29,879 nt of DNA from Priapulus caudatus (GCF_000485595.1 NW_014577109.1:458976-488854), one strand, 5' to 3'. Positions 20,415 to 29,879 are shown, counted from the first letter of the stretch. Numbers and translations are program-made. The notes: a model not told the origin generated them from the letters alone.

Positions 20415-20537
20415 CCGTCCTGGCGGCCCGCCGCGTTTGTGCTCGATGCGATTGATGTGGCAGTCGTGACAAAGGAGGTGGTCACCGAGCGGGTAGCACC
20501 GCTTGTCGGGCTCGTCGGTCAGCTGCATGCCACAGTC
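20400..20537 (-). CDS. JUB: Ajuba/LIMD1/WTIP-family LIM protein, last coding exon
   Basis: Seen: from an acceptor (TGGCAG, AG at 20538-20539 on the complement) the frame reads DCGMQLTDEPDKRCYPLGDH, then LLCHDCHINRI, then a short basic/Gly-Pro tail ending ISDL and a TGA stop at 20400-20402. DC completes the CX2C pair begun in the previous exon, and the CHDC pair lies 20 residues later, so all eight LIM3 zinc ligands are present across the three exons. Known: CYPL-x-x-HLLC-x-x-CH close to the C-terminus is characteristic of Ajuba/LIMD1/WTIP. Zyxin and LPP usually have CFPLDGH. The exon is 46 codons including the stop. Oddly, the last codons and the stop lie inside the first unit of the 18-bp AGGTCA minisatellite, so the repeat forms the C-terminus and the start of the 3'UTR. 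Confidence 0.93.
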   Translation of the reverse strand, partial: DCGMQLTDEPDKRCYPLGDHLLCHDCHINRIEHKRGGPPGRISDL

Positions 20538-20549
20538 CTGCCACGCGCA

Positions 20550-20725
20550 AACAACAAGGATGTTCATTAACACCATGACACAGCAATGGTAGACGACTAC
20601 TTATGTTCAGGAACAACAAGGATGTTTATTAACACCACGACACAGCAATGGTAGACGACTACTTATGTTCAGGAACAACAAGATGTTCATTAACCCCACG
20701 ACACCGCAATGGGAGACGACCACTG
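20550..20725. repeat. 62-bp tandem repeat in the last Ajuba intron
   Basis: About 2.8 copies begin at 20550, 20612 and 20674, starting AACAACAAGGATGTTYATTA and containing CAATGGTAGACGACTACTTA. The first two copies are almost identical; the third has a base lost and a few changes. The array starts about ten bases upstream of the last-exon acceptor, so it takes up the place where the branch point would be expected. Confidence 0.85.
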
Positions 20726-21243
20726 GTACTTACACCGATATATTTATATCATTGTGTATTATCGTTTAATTATTTATATATAATTATTATATTAAACCGA
20801 CCATTATACACGCGCGATGACAAAATCATGATGGCGAGCGGCCGCATACTAGTGGTCATAGCGGTATACTGGATGGGTATACTACGAAAACACAATCGCC
20901 CAGTACATATATTAGAAAGGTTGCCCATGAGAAAACTATAAGCTAACTTTAACTCTGTATCACAGATGCTAATAACAACACGAATAGATAAAACTTGCAC
21001 CGCACTTCTCACTCGAAACTCACTCCCAACATTGCCAAATACTAGTATTTTGAAGCAAAAATGATTCCAGAGAACGAAACGAGAACAATCGGGCGAGCAT
21101 AATTACGAATGAAGATTCACTGTTATCCGTAGTGACAATTTGTAGTTGTAACAATACACATGGAACTGCTATCAGCTATATTATCTTTGACTAAAAGATA
21201 CACGCATTGACTATGCTTTCAACCTTATGTCTAGTTGACTTAC

Positions 21244-21312
21244 TTGACACTGGTAGCAATCAACGTGGAAGTCCTTGTCCATAGAAACCACACGCACCGT
21301 CTCGTCTGTACC
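21244..21312 (-). CDS. JUB: Ajuba/LIMD1/WTIP-family LIM protein, exon with middle of LIM3
   Basis: Seen: a 69-base exon (23 codons, phase 0 at both ends) between a pyrimidine-rich acceptor ending CTAG and a GTAAGT donor (21238-21243). It reads GTDETVRVVSMDKDF then HVDCYQCQ. HVDC gives the HX2C pair that completes the first zinc site, and the next Cys starts the second site. Joined to the exon at 28893-28944, the Cys-to-His spacing is 23 residues, within the LIM range. Known: the E-T-V-R-V-V-x-M-D-x-D-F-H pattern is typical of LIM3 in Ajuba and zyxin relatives. The 706-bp intron that follows leads to the last exon. It fits Ajuba better than zyxin/LPP because of the C-terminal residues in the next exon. 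Confidence 0.93.
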
Positions 21313-22229
21313 CTAGTTAAAGGAAAACAGCACAGTTTAGTTCAAATAGTCAACTATAATAACTATTTTTCGTGCATACTTAGAATCATGAGTGAATAAA
21401 CACGAATAGGTTTTATTCATATCTAATAGTATGCAAATATTCAAACGAACAGGACATTGTAGTGCTACCTATTATCAGCGCAACCCAGCTGTCAGTGCTA
21501 ATGCTGGGCGTCTAACTGCCTAGAGTCAGGGTACTTTGTCAAGAATGTGTTTTCCAGTAGGCGGCAGCACGATCTAGGCAAAGATTGCTCTCATTTCGAA
21601 TATACACAAAAAGCTGCATTGTGTAACATATGGGCGTATTTTATAGGCGTTATGTATGACAGAACTGATGAAGAACCTGGACAACCTGTTTCGTTTGGTG
21701 GAAGCCAGACGCGGAAGCTATAATAACATACAGGGCGCCTGTCTGTAACCAATCTTTTTTTTACATCACAAGGGTCAATATCATTGAAACGAATACTGTT
21801 TGACACAACAACGACCCTGATTAAAAGAAAAACCACACGTGTCCTTCTAGATCTATCTAAACCAAAAACCAAAAACCGCTCGACTTTTACCCCTGGAAGA
21901 ATTGCAATATCCTATCGCGCAACACACGTCGAAATCGAAGTGACACCTCAAAGGCTAAGCAAATACAATCACGAGTTTTTCTCCGAGTAGAACCTGAAGT
22001 ATATCTTGTTTCCACGGAGAGATACAATTACTTTTCTGCCGCTGGGCCGCGCATCGGGTATATCGTTTTGCCGGCGACCCTGACAGCGTTGGCTCCGCGA
22101 TTGCATTCACTCGCTAACTTGCTTTAACTTACCAAGAACGAGAAATGCAGTAGTATTTCTCGCTGCGCAGTAATGACATCAGCAAAGAGAGGTTACGCGT
22201 GCGTGTGTGCGTGCATGTGTGCGTTTGTG
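21313..22229 (-). other. Ajuba intron, part without called elements
   Basis: No exon or clear transposon. A GT-rich stretch (22190-22230) precedes the Tigger-like element. Open frames at 21591-21872 (minus) and 21784-21990 (plus) overlap each other and have no recognised domain. Confidence 0.5.
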
Positions 22230-22231
22230 TA

Positions 22232-23040
22232 GTCAGTCAAAACTCGGTTATCCGAACATCAATTATCCGAATTTCGGATTATCCGAACAAGATCTCAAGG
22301 TCCCGTGAATATTTAATAAGCCACTAGACCACTCGTGACACGTTGGATCACCCACTATTCAGAGGCTATGAAGAATTCAAGCTAATTTCAATATTGCACC
22401 GAACTGAAGGCTTATTTTGAGATAATTAAATTAAGACCGTGGCTACGCGTCCGGTTACCGGACGTCCAGTTCACAGGGTACGCGTCCGGTCATATATTTC
22501 TCACGTGAACCCAACTATATTTTGACAGTTAAAAAACAATAAACAATAAGTGTTTACCATAATATTACTTACCTTTAGGTATTTTATCAAAAAAATGTGT
22601 TTTTGTAACTTTTGAAGCAATAGTAAATCCAGTAAAATCAACGATTTGAAAGGCGGCGTGGCCTAATCGTGACGTGATTTGGGAATCTGTGCTGAGTTTT
22701 GTAATGGATGACCGGACGCGTAGGCACTGCGTTAAATTAAATATTTAAATTCATTCGTGTTATTCATAATTCAAGAAAAGATATTTGAAGATATACAAGA
22801 AAGATTTCACCTTTCCTTTGTTTAGCGCTGTACAAAGCTAGATAGGCGGCGCGCGTTTGACGTAACGTTGCCTGGAAACAGACGGACTGGAAACAGTCGG
22901 TACAGTTGCTGACGTAATCTGCCTTCCTTTATTTACGCACAGTAATTATGTTCAGTATGGGTTCCTTTATTTACGATCAGATCAGTTATCCGAACAAAAT
23001 AATTCCCGCCCGTCTCGTTCGGATAATCGAGGGCTAAGAG
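22232..23040. mobile_element. Tigger/pogo-like non-autonomous element in an Ajuba intron
   Basis: The left end is CAGTCAAAACTCGGTTATCC (from 22234). The right end on the complement is CTCTTAGCCCTCGATTATCC (from 23040), and both continue GAAC. The sub-terminal repeats TTATCCGAAC and ATTATCCGAA are the classic Tigger pattern. TA lies at both outer borders (22230-22231 and 23041-23042), although two extra bases sit at the left. It is split by a separate 297-bp insertion (22435-22731), so the original element was about 510 bp. No transposase frame was seen. Confidence 0.8.
22435..22731. mobile_element. 297-bp TIR element nested in the Tigger-like element
   Basis: The left end contains GTGGCTACGCGTCCGGT and the right end on the complement contains GTGCCTACGCGTCCGGT. 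A second inner copy of TACGCGTCCGGTCAT lies at about 22480. The direct repeat TTAAATTAA flanks it (22426-22434 and 22732-22740). A 9-bp duplication would fit a Mutator-like element, but the site is AT-rich, so 8 bp (hAT) cannot be excluded. It has no coding capacity. Confidence 0.75.
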
Positions 23041-23992
23041 TACTTGGTGTACCGCACCTCGCTTCACGATATTCGCGTTCACGTTGACCATCGTTTTAGT
23101 TGGTCGATTAAAAGGTTCCGTGCATGTTATTCTATTACCGCCACTCCACATAGGGGCGGTAACTAAGCCTAACACTTCACACTCAATTCAGAAAGTCACG
23201 TTTGCGGATCAAGTACATCCCATCCGTTCCAAGCATGCTAATTATGTTTAAGTGTATAGCTTTACCGGGGCCATGCCGGACCAATTAATAAACTTAACTA
23301 AGCGTGAAGACCTAGTAGTCTATCACAAGGCTGACATTTTTTTAGAAAGATGTTTTTAAATAGACTTCGTCACGAATTTTCTATTTGTATATTTGTAAAA
23401 TTTGTCTTGAATTTTTTTTACATGAAAAGTAAGTACTAACGGGACTAAATGTATCCTCAAATTCTTACCTGATGAGATTGTTTCTCAACTAGTTAAAAAT
23501 CCAAAAAACCTGGGCGATTTGATATATTGATCACGACATTAAATGCTTGCTATGGGCTATGTACGAGTCACGAGTGTTTGTTCACATCGAATGAAATAGC
23601 AAAATAGGAAGTATAATGCAGCACTTTAACCATAAAAAGTGAACAGAATCACTTACATTTTGTGAATGTTAGTGGACATATTTTTTTTACTTTCACTCTT
23701 TACGGTGACGTAATCACTTTAATTATAGTGATAGTTGTTACCGGTCCACGTCATTGCGATGTGACATACTTTACGACAATTTCTTGATATTCATAGATCT
23801 GTAATGAACTAAATTAACGTAACGTAAATCAACTATTCCTCGACGGACACAGCCCGATGTTACCGTGCCAGCTAGCTGCCCCGGCAATAATCCTATCGCA
23901 CCTAATCCTAACCAAGAGCCCGCACTGACCATCACACGTTATTTCACGCTCCATCCAGAAAAAAACCAAATCGATTTCCTTCTGCTGATGCT
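23041..23992 (-). other. Ajuba intron, part without called elements
   Basis: AT-rich sequence with a small inverted AAGTGA/TCACTT pair near 23638-23654. No gene or element with clear ends. Confidence 0.5.
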
Positions 23993-24671
23993 GCTTTAAA
24001 AAGAATAATAGGTCCATTTATTATGCAATGTTGACGAATGCTAGAGTAACTGGCACCTTGTGTAGTTAATAAGTAAATTACCTTATAGCCAAACGCGTAT
24101 TAGTTTGTCCAATATCACTGCTGGTTACATTACAAACAAGACTTGAAATCGGTTGTTGATATGTATCAACGTATCATTTACGTGCCGTAAATGTCATCCA
24201 GGAGTCAAGCGATGACGTAAACATTTGTGCGGCCCGTATGTTTCGGACGCCAGATGAAACGGAGGTGTCAGTGGTGTAACCACGGCCACGGACTAAACAT
24301 GGAAATAGAGTAAAACACACGTACTAATCACGGACGCACGTGGACAGCCCTGACAAAAAGTGCCTTATCGCGAGCGTCCATGTTTACGAAATCACTGATG
24401 ATAGCATTGCGTACGGCCGAGCATGCGTGCGAAAATGTCCGGTGCACTATAAATCTGTATCACACCCGCTTCGCCGGCAGCGGTTTGAAACTGTAAAACA
24501 ACTGATTTCTTGGACTGCGGATTTCGACATTTCGTAAAAACCAGCAGTGATATTGGACAAACTAATACGCGTTTGGCTATAAGGTAATGTACTTATTAAC
24601 TACACAAGGTGCCAGTTACTCTAGCATTCGTCAATATTGCATAATCAATAGACCTATTATTCCTTTAAAGC
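23993..24671. mobile_element. 679-bp element with 134-bp inverted arms, in an Ajuba intron
   Basis: The arms 23993-24126 and 24539-24671 are inverted copies with about nine differences, starting GCTTTAAA and ending CACTGCTGGTT. The interior holds a plus-strand open frame of 65 codons (24340-24537) with no recognised domain. Exact borders and target duplication are uncertain because the right arm runs into a further 30 bases shared with the 12.3 kb element. Confidence 0.75.
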
Positions 24672-24700
24672 CGCACAATGCGCATCCAAACGCTAATTTC

Positions 24701-24795
24701 TAATAAATATAAATATAAATATAAATATAAATATAAATACGAATAGAAACAAACAAACATAAATATAAATACAAACATAAATAGAATACAAATCA
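24701..24795. repeat. (AAATAT)n microsatellite
   Basis: Repeated AAATAT units, grading into AAACAAACATAAATAC variants, next to the right side of the 679-bp long-TIR element. It could be a tail region of a mobile element, but no direct evidence supports that. Confidence 0.85.
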
Positions 24796-26559
24796 ATCAC
24801 TTCACGTGCACTGACCAAATCATAAGCAGTCCGAAGGCACTAGTAAGTGAGTGAACTAAAGCTAGACTAGTCACAGCGCCGACGTCGGGCGATAGCATGT
24901 TAGAGGGGGAGGTTTGTTTAGAGTGTCCTTATACAGCGGCGGAGGCGTATGTGAAGGAGCACCGGATATAGGATGACGGCAAACGGTCGGCCGCCTGCTG
25001 CCTGCCAAGACCGAAGAAGGGGAAAACCAAGTGAAGTGTCATGCGGATAATGACTGCGACAAATTACCTGAGCCCAGCAGCGCTAATAAATGCGCGCCTT
25101 CAACGAAGCTCGAGTTTGTTACTGAGAAACCATAATCAGTGAGCCAATCTTGGTAATTGCCTTAGCGCTGCGCGTTCAAGGAGGTGGTCCCGGGGAGAGA
25201 CGGCCTCCTCAAATAATACGGTCGTGTAATTGGGAGAGAGTATGAGAGGAATTATAGAAAATTAGGGATGACATCACCTGCATGAGAGCATAAGGCGACG
25301 AGAGAATGGCATCACCACTAATAAATATCCGAAATAAGTACTAAATTTCTCATGATAAAACATGTTGTAAACTACGTACGATAGATATTACATGTATTAG
25401 ATCACGAATTGTTTATTATATTGTAGCATATATGTAGATATATCAACCTAATTCATATATCTTTCGACTGTAAGCAAGTATTGCTTTAAATAATTTCTGA
25501 TAGATATATGATTATGTCGAAAGCGTGAAAACGATTTCGTAGTTAGTCCTATGGGTGCGAGTCGTGCGACTATTTCGAAATCACTTCTTCAACCCCAGTA
25601 TTGACACAGAAATCTACTCTATCCACACAAAGTAACAGCTGCGTGGTTTCGCACATGGAGGATTGAAACTACGTACTGGATGAGCGGCATCGCGTGACAA
25701 CACTTCTGTTCAACGCAAACGGTTTGTACAGGGAAGTTAAATTACACTTTCGCTAGGCTATGAATGCGGCCACTCTAACTTGAGATTTCGCTATCACTTT
25801 ATATCACTTATAAGTTGCTGGTTCTGAAGAGCTGCAGGAGAACAAGCGGAGAACCCGAGATGTTTAATGGCTTACAGGACGTACACCGGCCCAGCGGTTC
25901 ACCATGCGTGTATGCTGTAATCAATGTTTAGCGCGGAATTTATTAATAACAAACGAAAATTTGACAACAAGATGCGAAAACACGCTAGAAATGGACGCGC
26001 GCGCCATCAAATAAGCCACTCATTTGTATCCGAGAAGCAGGTCGACATTACGTTAGCAGCTTGTGCTCTCCGCCCACCACTCTCTGCACACGTATGTATC
26101 AGAACCGACGACAGATTGTGGATGCTCTGCAATTAGGGAGGTTTTACAAGAAGATTAATCGCGACTAGTGACCGCCGTGTCCTGTTATCGCTCCGATCAA
26201 CATCTCGTATGGCCAAGCTTCATCAGACAGCCAGACCTCACGCCAACCACAGAGAGAATCTGCAGCGCTGCAGTAGCTGCTGTTCGCAGTTCCTCTCATC
26301 CAGGAGACGCAGTGTCCACTACACGTCGTTATAATACCATGGGAGTTTTTTTAATAAGAAAATTGGTTACCGCGGTACGATCATCTGTCATCATTTAAAA
26401 AAAGTTGCGCGCACACCAAGGGTTCAATTAGGAAGTGACTTCTGTTGGACATCTATCGTCGATTCCGTGCAGCAGGGGTTTCACAGGGAATGGCCTACTC
26501 CGGTACAGGTTACACGCATATCCGTACAGCACGCAGAGGGAGGGACTATATAGCCCCCA
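24796..26559 (-). other. Ajuba intron, part without called elements
   Basis: Mixed sequence with no recognisable exon, RNA gene or transposon end. Open frames at 25924-26136 and 26168-26398 have no known motif. Confidence 0.5.
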
Positions 26560-27030
26560 ACACACTAGGCGATTTTCGCGTAACTCGCCTAGTGTGTCCA
26601 GTGAGTCGCCGGCGATTTTCGAGTCGGGCGACTCAAACATGTTTGATAAAATCGGGCGATTATTTGAGTCGCGCGACTACAATCGCATAGTGTGTCCGGG
26701 TCGGCGAATGAGTCGCCCGAATCAGTGGAGTAGCCAGGATTAAATCTAGGGGAGGGGGGTGCATGTTGTTGGCATGTTTTATCGACTTGAAACAGTCCTG
26801 CTGGTTTAAATAAGGTAGCCTTCTAAATCTTAGGGGGGGGGGGCGACCGTGGCTACGCCACTGGCCCGAATGTACAATTCATCAGCCAATCAAACGGTGC
26901 CATTTTCAATCATATGACTAACAATCTAGGTGGCGCGAGTGTTTTAGTGATGCAGCGGGAGAAAAATCGCCGATGAATCTCGCTGAAAATCGCCTAGTGT
27001 GTCCATTCAGTCGCCCAACTCAATCGCCCA
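26560..27030. mobile_element. GTCGC/GCGAC-rich TIR element, interrupted
   Basis: The left end carries CACACTAGGCGATTTTCGCG (26561-26580). The right side carries the inverted counterpart CGCTGAAAATCGCCTAGTGT (26981-27000). Internal copies of TAGTGTGTCC occur at 26590 and 26688, and again at 26995, each followed by AGTCGCC-type sequence. The left end also forms a local hairpin (CACACTAGGCGA with TCGCCTAGTGTG). It is split by a 141-bp element at 26723-26863. Outer borders are approximate and no target duplication was identified. Confidence 0.65.
26723..26863. mobile_element. Small hAT-like element (141 bp) with perfect 8-bp target duplication
   Basis: The ends are CAGTGGAGTAGCCAGG and, on the complement, CAGTGGCGTAGCCACGG, a well-known CAGTGGCGTAGCC-type terminus. 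The direct repeat GCCCGAAT at 26715-26722 and 26864-26871 is perfect and 8 bp, as for hAT elements. Long G runs lie near both ends inside (GGGGAGGGGGG; eleven Gs near 26833-26843). It sits inside the GTCGC-rich element and so is the younger of the two. Confidence 0.85.
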
Positions 27031-27709
27031 AGCTTATGAAAACAGCTACAGGGCAGACGGCGTTATATGAAATACTAGCTAACAGTCATTGAAGCATGGC
27101 GAGTTTATCGTATATACGCTTAATATCACGGATTTCATTATCGTCGCAACACACACTTTGTGTCGTTCGCACATGTTATCTTACGCGATATAGATCAATT
27201 TATGATGGTTAAAAATAAATACTGCAAGTTTTTTTTCGGAACAAGAAACACGGATGCGTTTGTAGTAGAATCAAACGTTTCAAAAACAATTACAAAATAG
27301 GCGGTATAATTACATGCCAATGCGAGACAAACAGAAATATCCACATACGTCCGCAGGTCCCACTCCAGTGGTTTCATAATAACGCCACGAGATATACGCA
27401 GTTTCATACCCCGTGCGATTTACACGAGAAGAACGTTACGGTCATATAAGTCTGACATCCCAGTTTTACACTTCAGCGGTTTTACACGAATAAAGTTACT
27501 GACACGGGTTTGACATCTACTCAAGCAGGGTCTCACACAGCGGGGGATTCATTCAAACACCACTGGGGCCTTAGATCTGACAGCTATTCGGTCTCACATG
27601 GCGGGTGTTTAATTAGAAAGCGGCTACTGTTGCAAATCAGGTCTCACTGAGCCGCCAATTTTGACACATTTGACGTGATATAATCTCGATGAGTGAGGAT
27701 GTGATACGC
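27031..27709 (-). other. Ajuba intron with loose GGTCTCACA repeats
   Basis: GGTCTCAC followed by a GC-rich word occurs near 27529, 27590, 27640 and again at 27817, with similar TTTTACAC/TTTGACA words between. This loose pattern suggests an old repeat, too diverged to define a unit. Confidence 0.4.
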
Positions 27710-27812
27710 CGTAGATATACGACCCTACTATATCGTAGATATACGACCCTACTATATCGTAGATATACGACCCTACTACATCGTAGATACTAGATATACG
27801 ACCCTACTACAT
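27710..27812. repeat. 24-bp minisatellite
   Basis: About four units of CGTAGATATACGACCCTACT plus AYAT, starting at 27710, 27734 and 27758, with a lengthened fourth unit from 27782. Confidence 0.9.
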
Positions 27813-28049
27813 TGTGGGTCTCACATATCGCGTCCGGCATTCTCGTTGCACTTGAACCCACTCAGGGTTCATAGTAGTAAGACACATGTTGAAATAAGGA
27901 CTTATAAGACTCTTTCTGGAGGCCAAAATAAAACTTTTTTTTACGCGATTTCTGATAGATCACTTATTAAAGTACACTAATAATATTTATATAAAGCCGT
28001 TTCGCCGAAATTCAACGCAGAAAATGTTGAAAAATGGTCCTTTGGCAAA

Positions 28050-28150
28050 AAATAAGAACTATTAAGTACTTTTCTAAGATTTCACCAAAAATAAGTTCTA
28101 ATAAGGGCCCTTATTTTATTTTTGGCAAAATAAGTACTTATAAGACTTTG
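28050..28150. repeat. Imperfect palindrome centred on GGGCCC
   Basis: Core palindrome AATAAGGGCCCTTATT (28100-28115). It extends outwards as CCAAAAATAAG (28085) against TTATTTTTGG (28116-28125) and AAGTACTT on both sides. A related AAGGACTTATAAGACT lies at 27897. It is probably a foldback-type element; ends not defined. Confidence 0.55.
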
Positions 28151-28321
28151 GAAGACCCGCTACGAACCCTGCCACTAATGCCGCTAAACCGCGCTAAAAT
28201 GTCATTAGTAATTTAATCTCTCGTTGACAAACAATCAGAAACTTCATTAATGTGCTTGGCGCAGCGACAAATTACGCAGTAGGTGGGGTGTGATAGACGC
28301 AGTTTTCGTGACGCTAGAGGG

Positions 28322-28506
28322 TGCAGTGTTAGAAACGGAGGATGCTGCAGTGTTAGTTACGGAGGAGGCTGCAGTGTTAGAGCAGCACGTACGTACACTG
28401 TAACTACCGGCAGCACGTACGTACACTGTAACTACCGGCAGCATGTACGTACACTGTAACTAGTGGCAGCAGCACGTACACTGTAACTACCAGCAGCAGC
28501 AGCACG
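28322..28506. repeat. Two adjacent minisatellites (24 bp and 28 bp)
   Basis: TGCAGTGTTAG units at 28322, 28346 and 28370 (24-bp period) are followed by about four units of CAGCACGTACGTACACTGTA plus ACTACCGG at 28383, 28411 and 28439 and a shorter one near 28467 (28-bp period). The Ser/Ala/Thr-rich open frame on the complement is produced by the repeats. Confidence 0.9.
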
Positions 28507-28620
28507 TGTGCCTCCGGCTGAGGGGGTTGTAAGTAACTTCATGAGCGCGCCACGGCCGCGTCACTCTCCGCTAAACACGGAGATCGCGGTTACTAACTAC
28601 AGCTTAAATTCACAGGACCC

Positions 28621-28765
28621 ACACTCGCGCGCGCGCACGCGTACGCGGATTCACGCGTACGCACGTACGGGCGCACATAGACGCACTACGCACACACATA
28701 CACCGACGCACTACACGCGCACGCACGCACGCACGCATGCACGCACGCATACACAGCTCCGTAAC
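28621..28765. repeat. Alternating CG/CA low-complexity tract
   Basis: Interrupted runs of CGCGCG, CACGCA and CGTACG. It is similar to, but shorter than, the tract at the right edge of the window. Confidence 0.85.
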
Positions 28766-28892
28766 GATGCGAATTCGCGGCCAGGGCTCAGCGGACCGCG
28801 ACGACGGCGACCGCTGCCGCGAAAATGCATTCTAACGCTAAAATACCCGCCGCATCTGAATTAAAAACCAGTCGCCTGTGCTCACAACTCAC

Positions 28893-28944
28893 CTCGACTG
28901 GAGTGATCGGCTTGCCACACACCTTGCACTTCGGCGCAAATATC
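28893..28944 (-). CDS. JUB: Ajuba/LIMD1/WTIP-family LIM protein, exon with start of LIM3
   Basis: Seen: a 52-base exon between a TTCGCAG acceptor and a GTGAGT donor (28887-28892). It begins with one base completing a split codon, then reads IFAPKCKVCGKPITPVE. CKVC is the first CX2C zinc pair of a LIM domain. Known: Ajuba, LIMD1, WTIP and the related zyxin family carry FAP-C-x-x-C at the start of their third C-terminal LIM domain. The exon ends in phase 0 and continues in frame at 21312 after a 7.6 kb intron. Ajuba proteins are adaptors at adherens junctions and centrosomes, and they restrain LATS/Warts kinase in Hippo signalling. Earlier exons (proline-rich region, LIM1, LIM2) are not in the window. 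The symbol is given at family level because the paralogue cannot be told from LIM3 alone. Confidence 0.9.
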
Positions 28945-29479
28945 CTGCGAAGACAAAACGCACGGTGAGCAAACATAACCCAAACAACATCAGCGATGCG
29001 TTATAGCCATCGTCAAGGATACACGATAATAGTACGCACCCGCGTAGGATGTTATGGTAATAATGTGTGCTGACGGTGTTTTACACTGTAAGCTTCTGTT
29101 ACGGGACGGACTACCTGATAAAGGGCACCGATATCAATCTAATACTAATCACGTCTTAGACACAGAACGTATCGACACCGTGGGATGAAAACAGTTAACA
29201 CGAGAAGCATAACAATCACGACAATGATCTTCGATCTCCGTAATTCGACGACGAGAACACGCATTATTTATTTCATTCGCATTTTCAATGGAACAACTTT
29301 TGTTGATTTGCTATAATTTCTCACAACTGTCTATCTTATAACACATACAGTCACGACAGCAGCGAACACACCAACACCCTCCATCCACCACTATAAGCCC
29401 TACTATCCATCTCGTACAAATACCATATTCCCTTGCTGCAACCTTGCCCAACTCTCACGCATTGCTACACGCACCCATG
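28945..29479 (-). other. Ajuba intron upstream of the LIM3-start exon
   Basis: No exon encoding the end of LIM2 was found here, so the preceding exon must lie beyond the right edge. Nothing else recognised. Confidence 0.5.
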
Positions 29480-29491
29480 CCGGCCATGCGC

Positions 29492-29528
<37 letters not shown>

Positions 29529-29879
29529 CGAACGCACGCACCTACGCACGCACGTATGCACACACACACGCGCGCGCGCGCACGCACACACACACACACA
29601 CACGCGCGCACCTACACACGCACACACACACGCGCGCGCGCGCACGCACACACACACACACACGCGCGCGCACCTACACACGCACACACACACGCGCGCG
29701 CACCTACGCACGCACGCACGCACACGCGCGCACACGCACCTACGCACGCACGTATGCACACACACACGCGCGCGCGCGCACGCACACACACACACACACA
29801 CGCGCGCACCTACACACGCACACACACACGCGCGCGCACCTACGCACGCACGCACGCACACGCGCGCACACGCACCTAC
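29480..29879. repeat. Compound (AC)n/(CG)n/(ACGC)n array with 198-bp higher-order period
   Basis: Almost pure alternating pyrimidine-purine sequence built from CACACA, CGCGCG and ACGC runs, broken by CCTAC words. The block beginning CCTACGCACGCACGTATGCA at 29541 recurs at 29739, a 198-bp period. The array continues past the window edge. The Cys/Val/Arg-rich minus-strand open frames are repeat products. Confidence 0.95.

Noticed and set aside
20205-20570. 121-codon plus-strand open frame with six-residue RSEVAT repeats
   Set aside because: It runs antisense through the 18-bp minisatellite and the real Ajuba exon; the period of 18 keeps all frames open.
27710-28506. CRISPR-like arrays (regular repeats of 24 and 28 bp)
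   Set aside because: The repeats are head-to-tail with no unique spacers, and the DNA is animal.
29403-29861. Cys/Val/Arg-rich minus-strand open frame of 152 codons
   Set aside because: Pure translation of the AC/CG simple-repeat array.

Overview
This is eukaryotic, animal, nuclear DNA: mostly intergenic and intronic sequence crowded with small transposable elements and tandem repeats. It holds pieces of two conserved developmental and signalling genes, both on the minus strand. (1) Exons 1 and 2 of a heterotrimeric G-protein alpha subunit of the Go class (Galpha-o, GNAO1 orthologue) lie at 11045-11162 and 10114-10156. They carry the myristoylation/palmitoylation start MGC, the P-loop GAGESGKST, and the exon sizes (118 and 43 coding bases) usual for the Gi/o genes. 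(2) The last three coding exons of an Ajuba/LIMD1/WTIP-family LIM protein lie at 28893-28944, 21244-21312 and 20400-20537. Together they encode the whole third LIM domain and the C-terminus. Galpha-o exon 3 and onward would lie left of position 1. The earlier Ajuba exons would lie right of position 29879. I found no other recognisable protein gene.

Organism: the Go protein resembles deuterostome and spiralian Go more than insect Go. TTAGGG-type tracts (not insect TTAGG), a tRNA-headed SINE with an (ATT)n tail, and many pogo/Tigger, hAT and Mutator-like MITEs suggest a non-arthropod invertebrate, probably marine. I cannot name the species.

Layout. 1-6080: Galpha-o intron 2. It has a 1.2 kb sequence present twice (about 50-1266 and 2898-4938) that differs by very frequent single-base indels, a pogo/Tigger transposase tail between the copies, and a 31-bp minisatellite (4930-6410). 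The minisatellite units become clean after about 6085, which suggests the first 6 kb is unpolished or gap-filled assembly. 6400-10113: rest of intron 2 with a 454-bp MITE. 10114-11162: Galpha-o exons 2 and 1. 11163-11660: its 5' flank with a duplicated CCAAT block. 11980-18513: intergenic, with a pogo-like MITE, a hAT-like MITE, an 81-bp tandem repeat, a perfect hairpin, a Mutator-like MITE with a TTAGGG-type core, and a SINE. 18514-20399: intergenic and Ajuba 3'UTR. 20253-20414: an 18-bp AGGTCA minisatellite that supplies the Ajuba stop codon. 20538-28892: Ajuba introns with two nested transposon pairs, a 679-bp long-TIR element and several minisatellites. 28945-29879: an Ajuba intron ending in a long alternating purine-pyrimidine array.

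The two genes do not form a unit. They are neighbours on one strand, with about 9.2 kb between the Ajuba stop codon and the Galpha-o start codon. No new multi-gene system is visible. The most notable points are the AGGTCA array at the Ajuba stop codon, the two MITEs with telomere-like cores, and the assembly signal in the first 6 kb.
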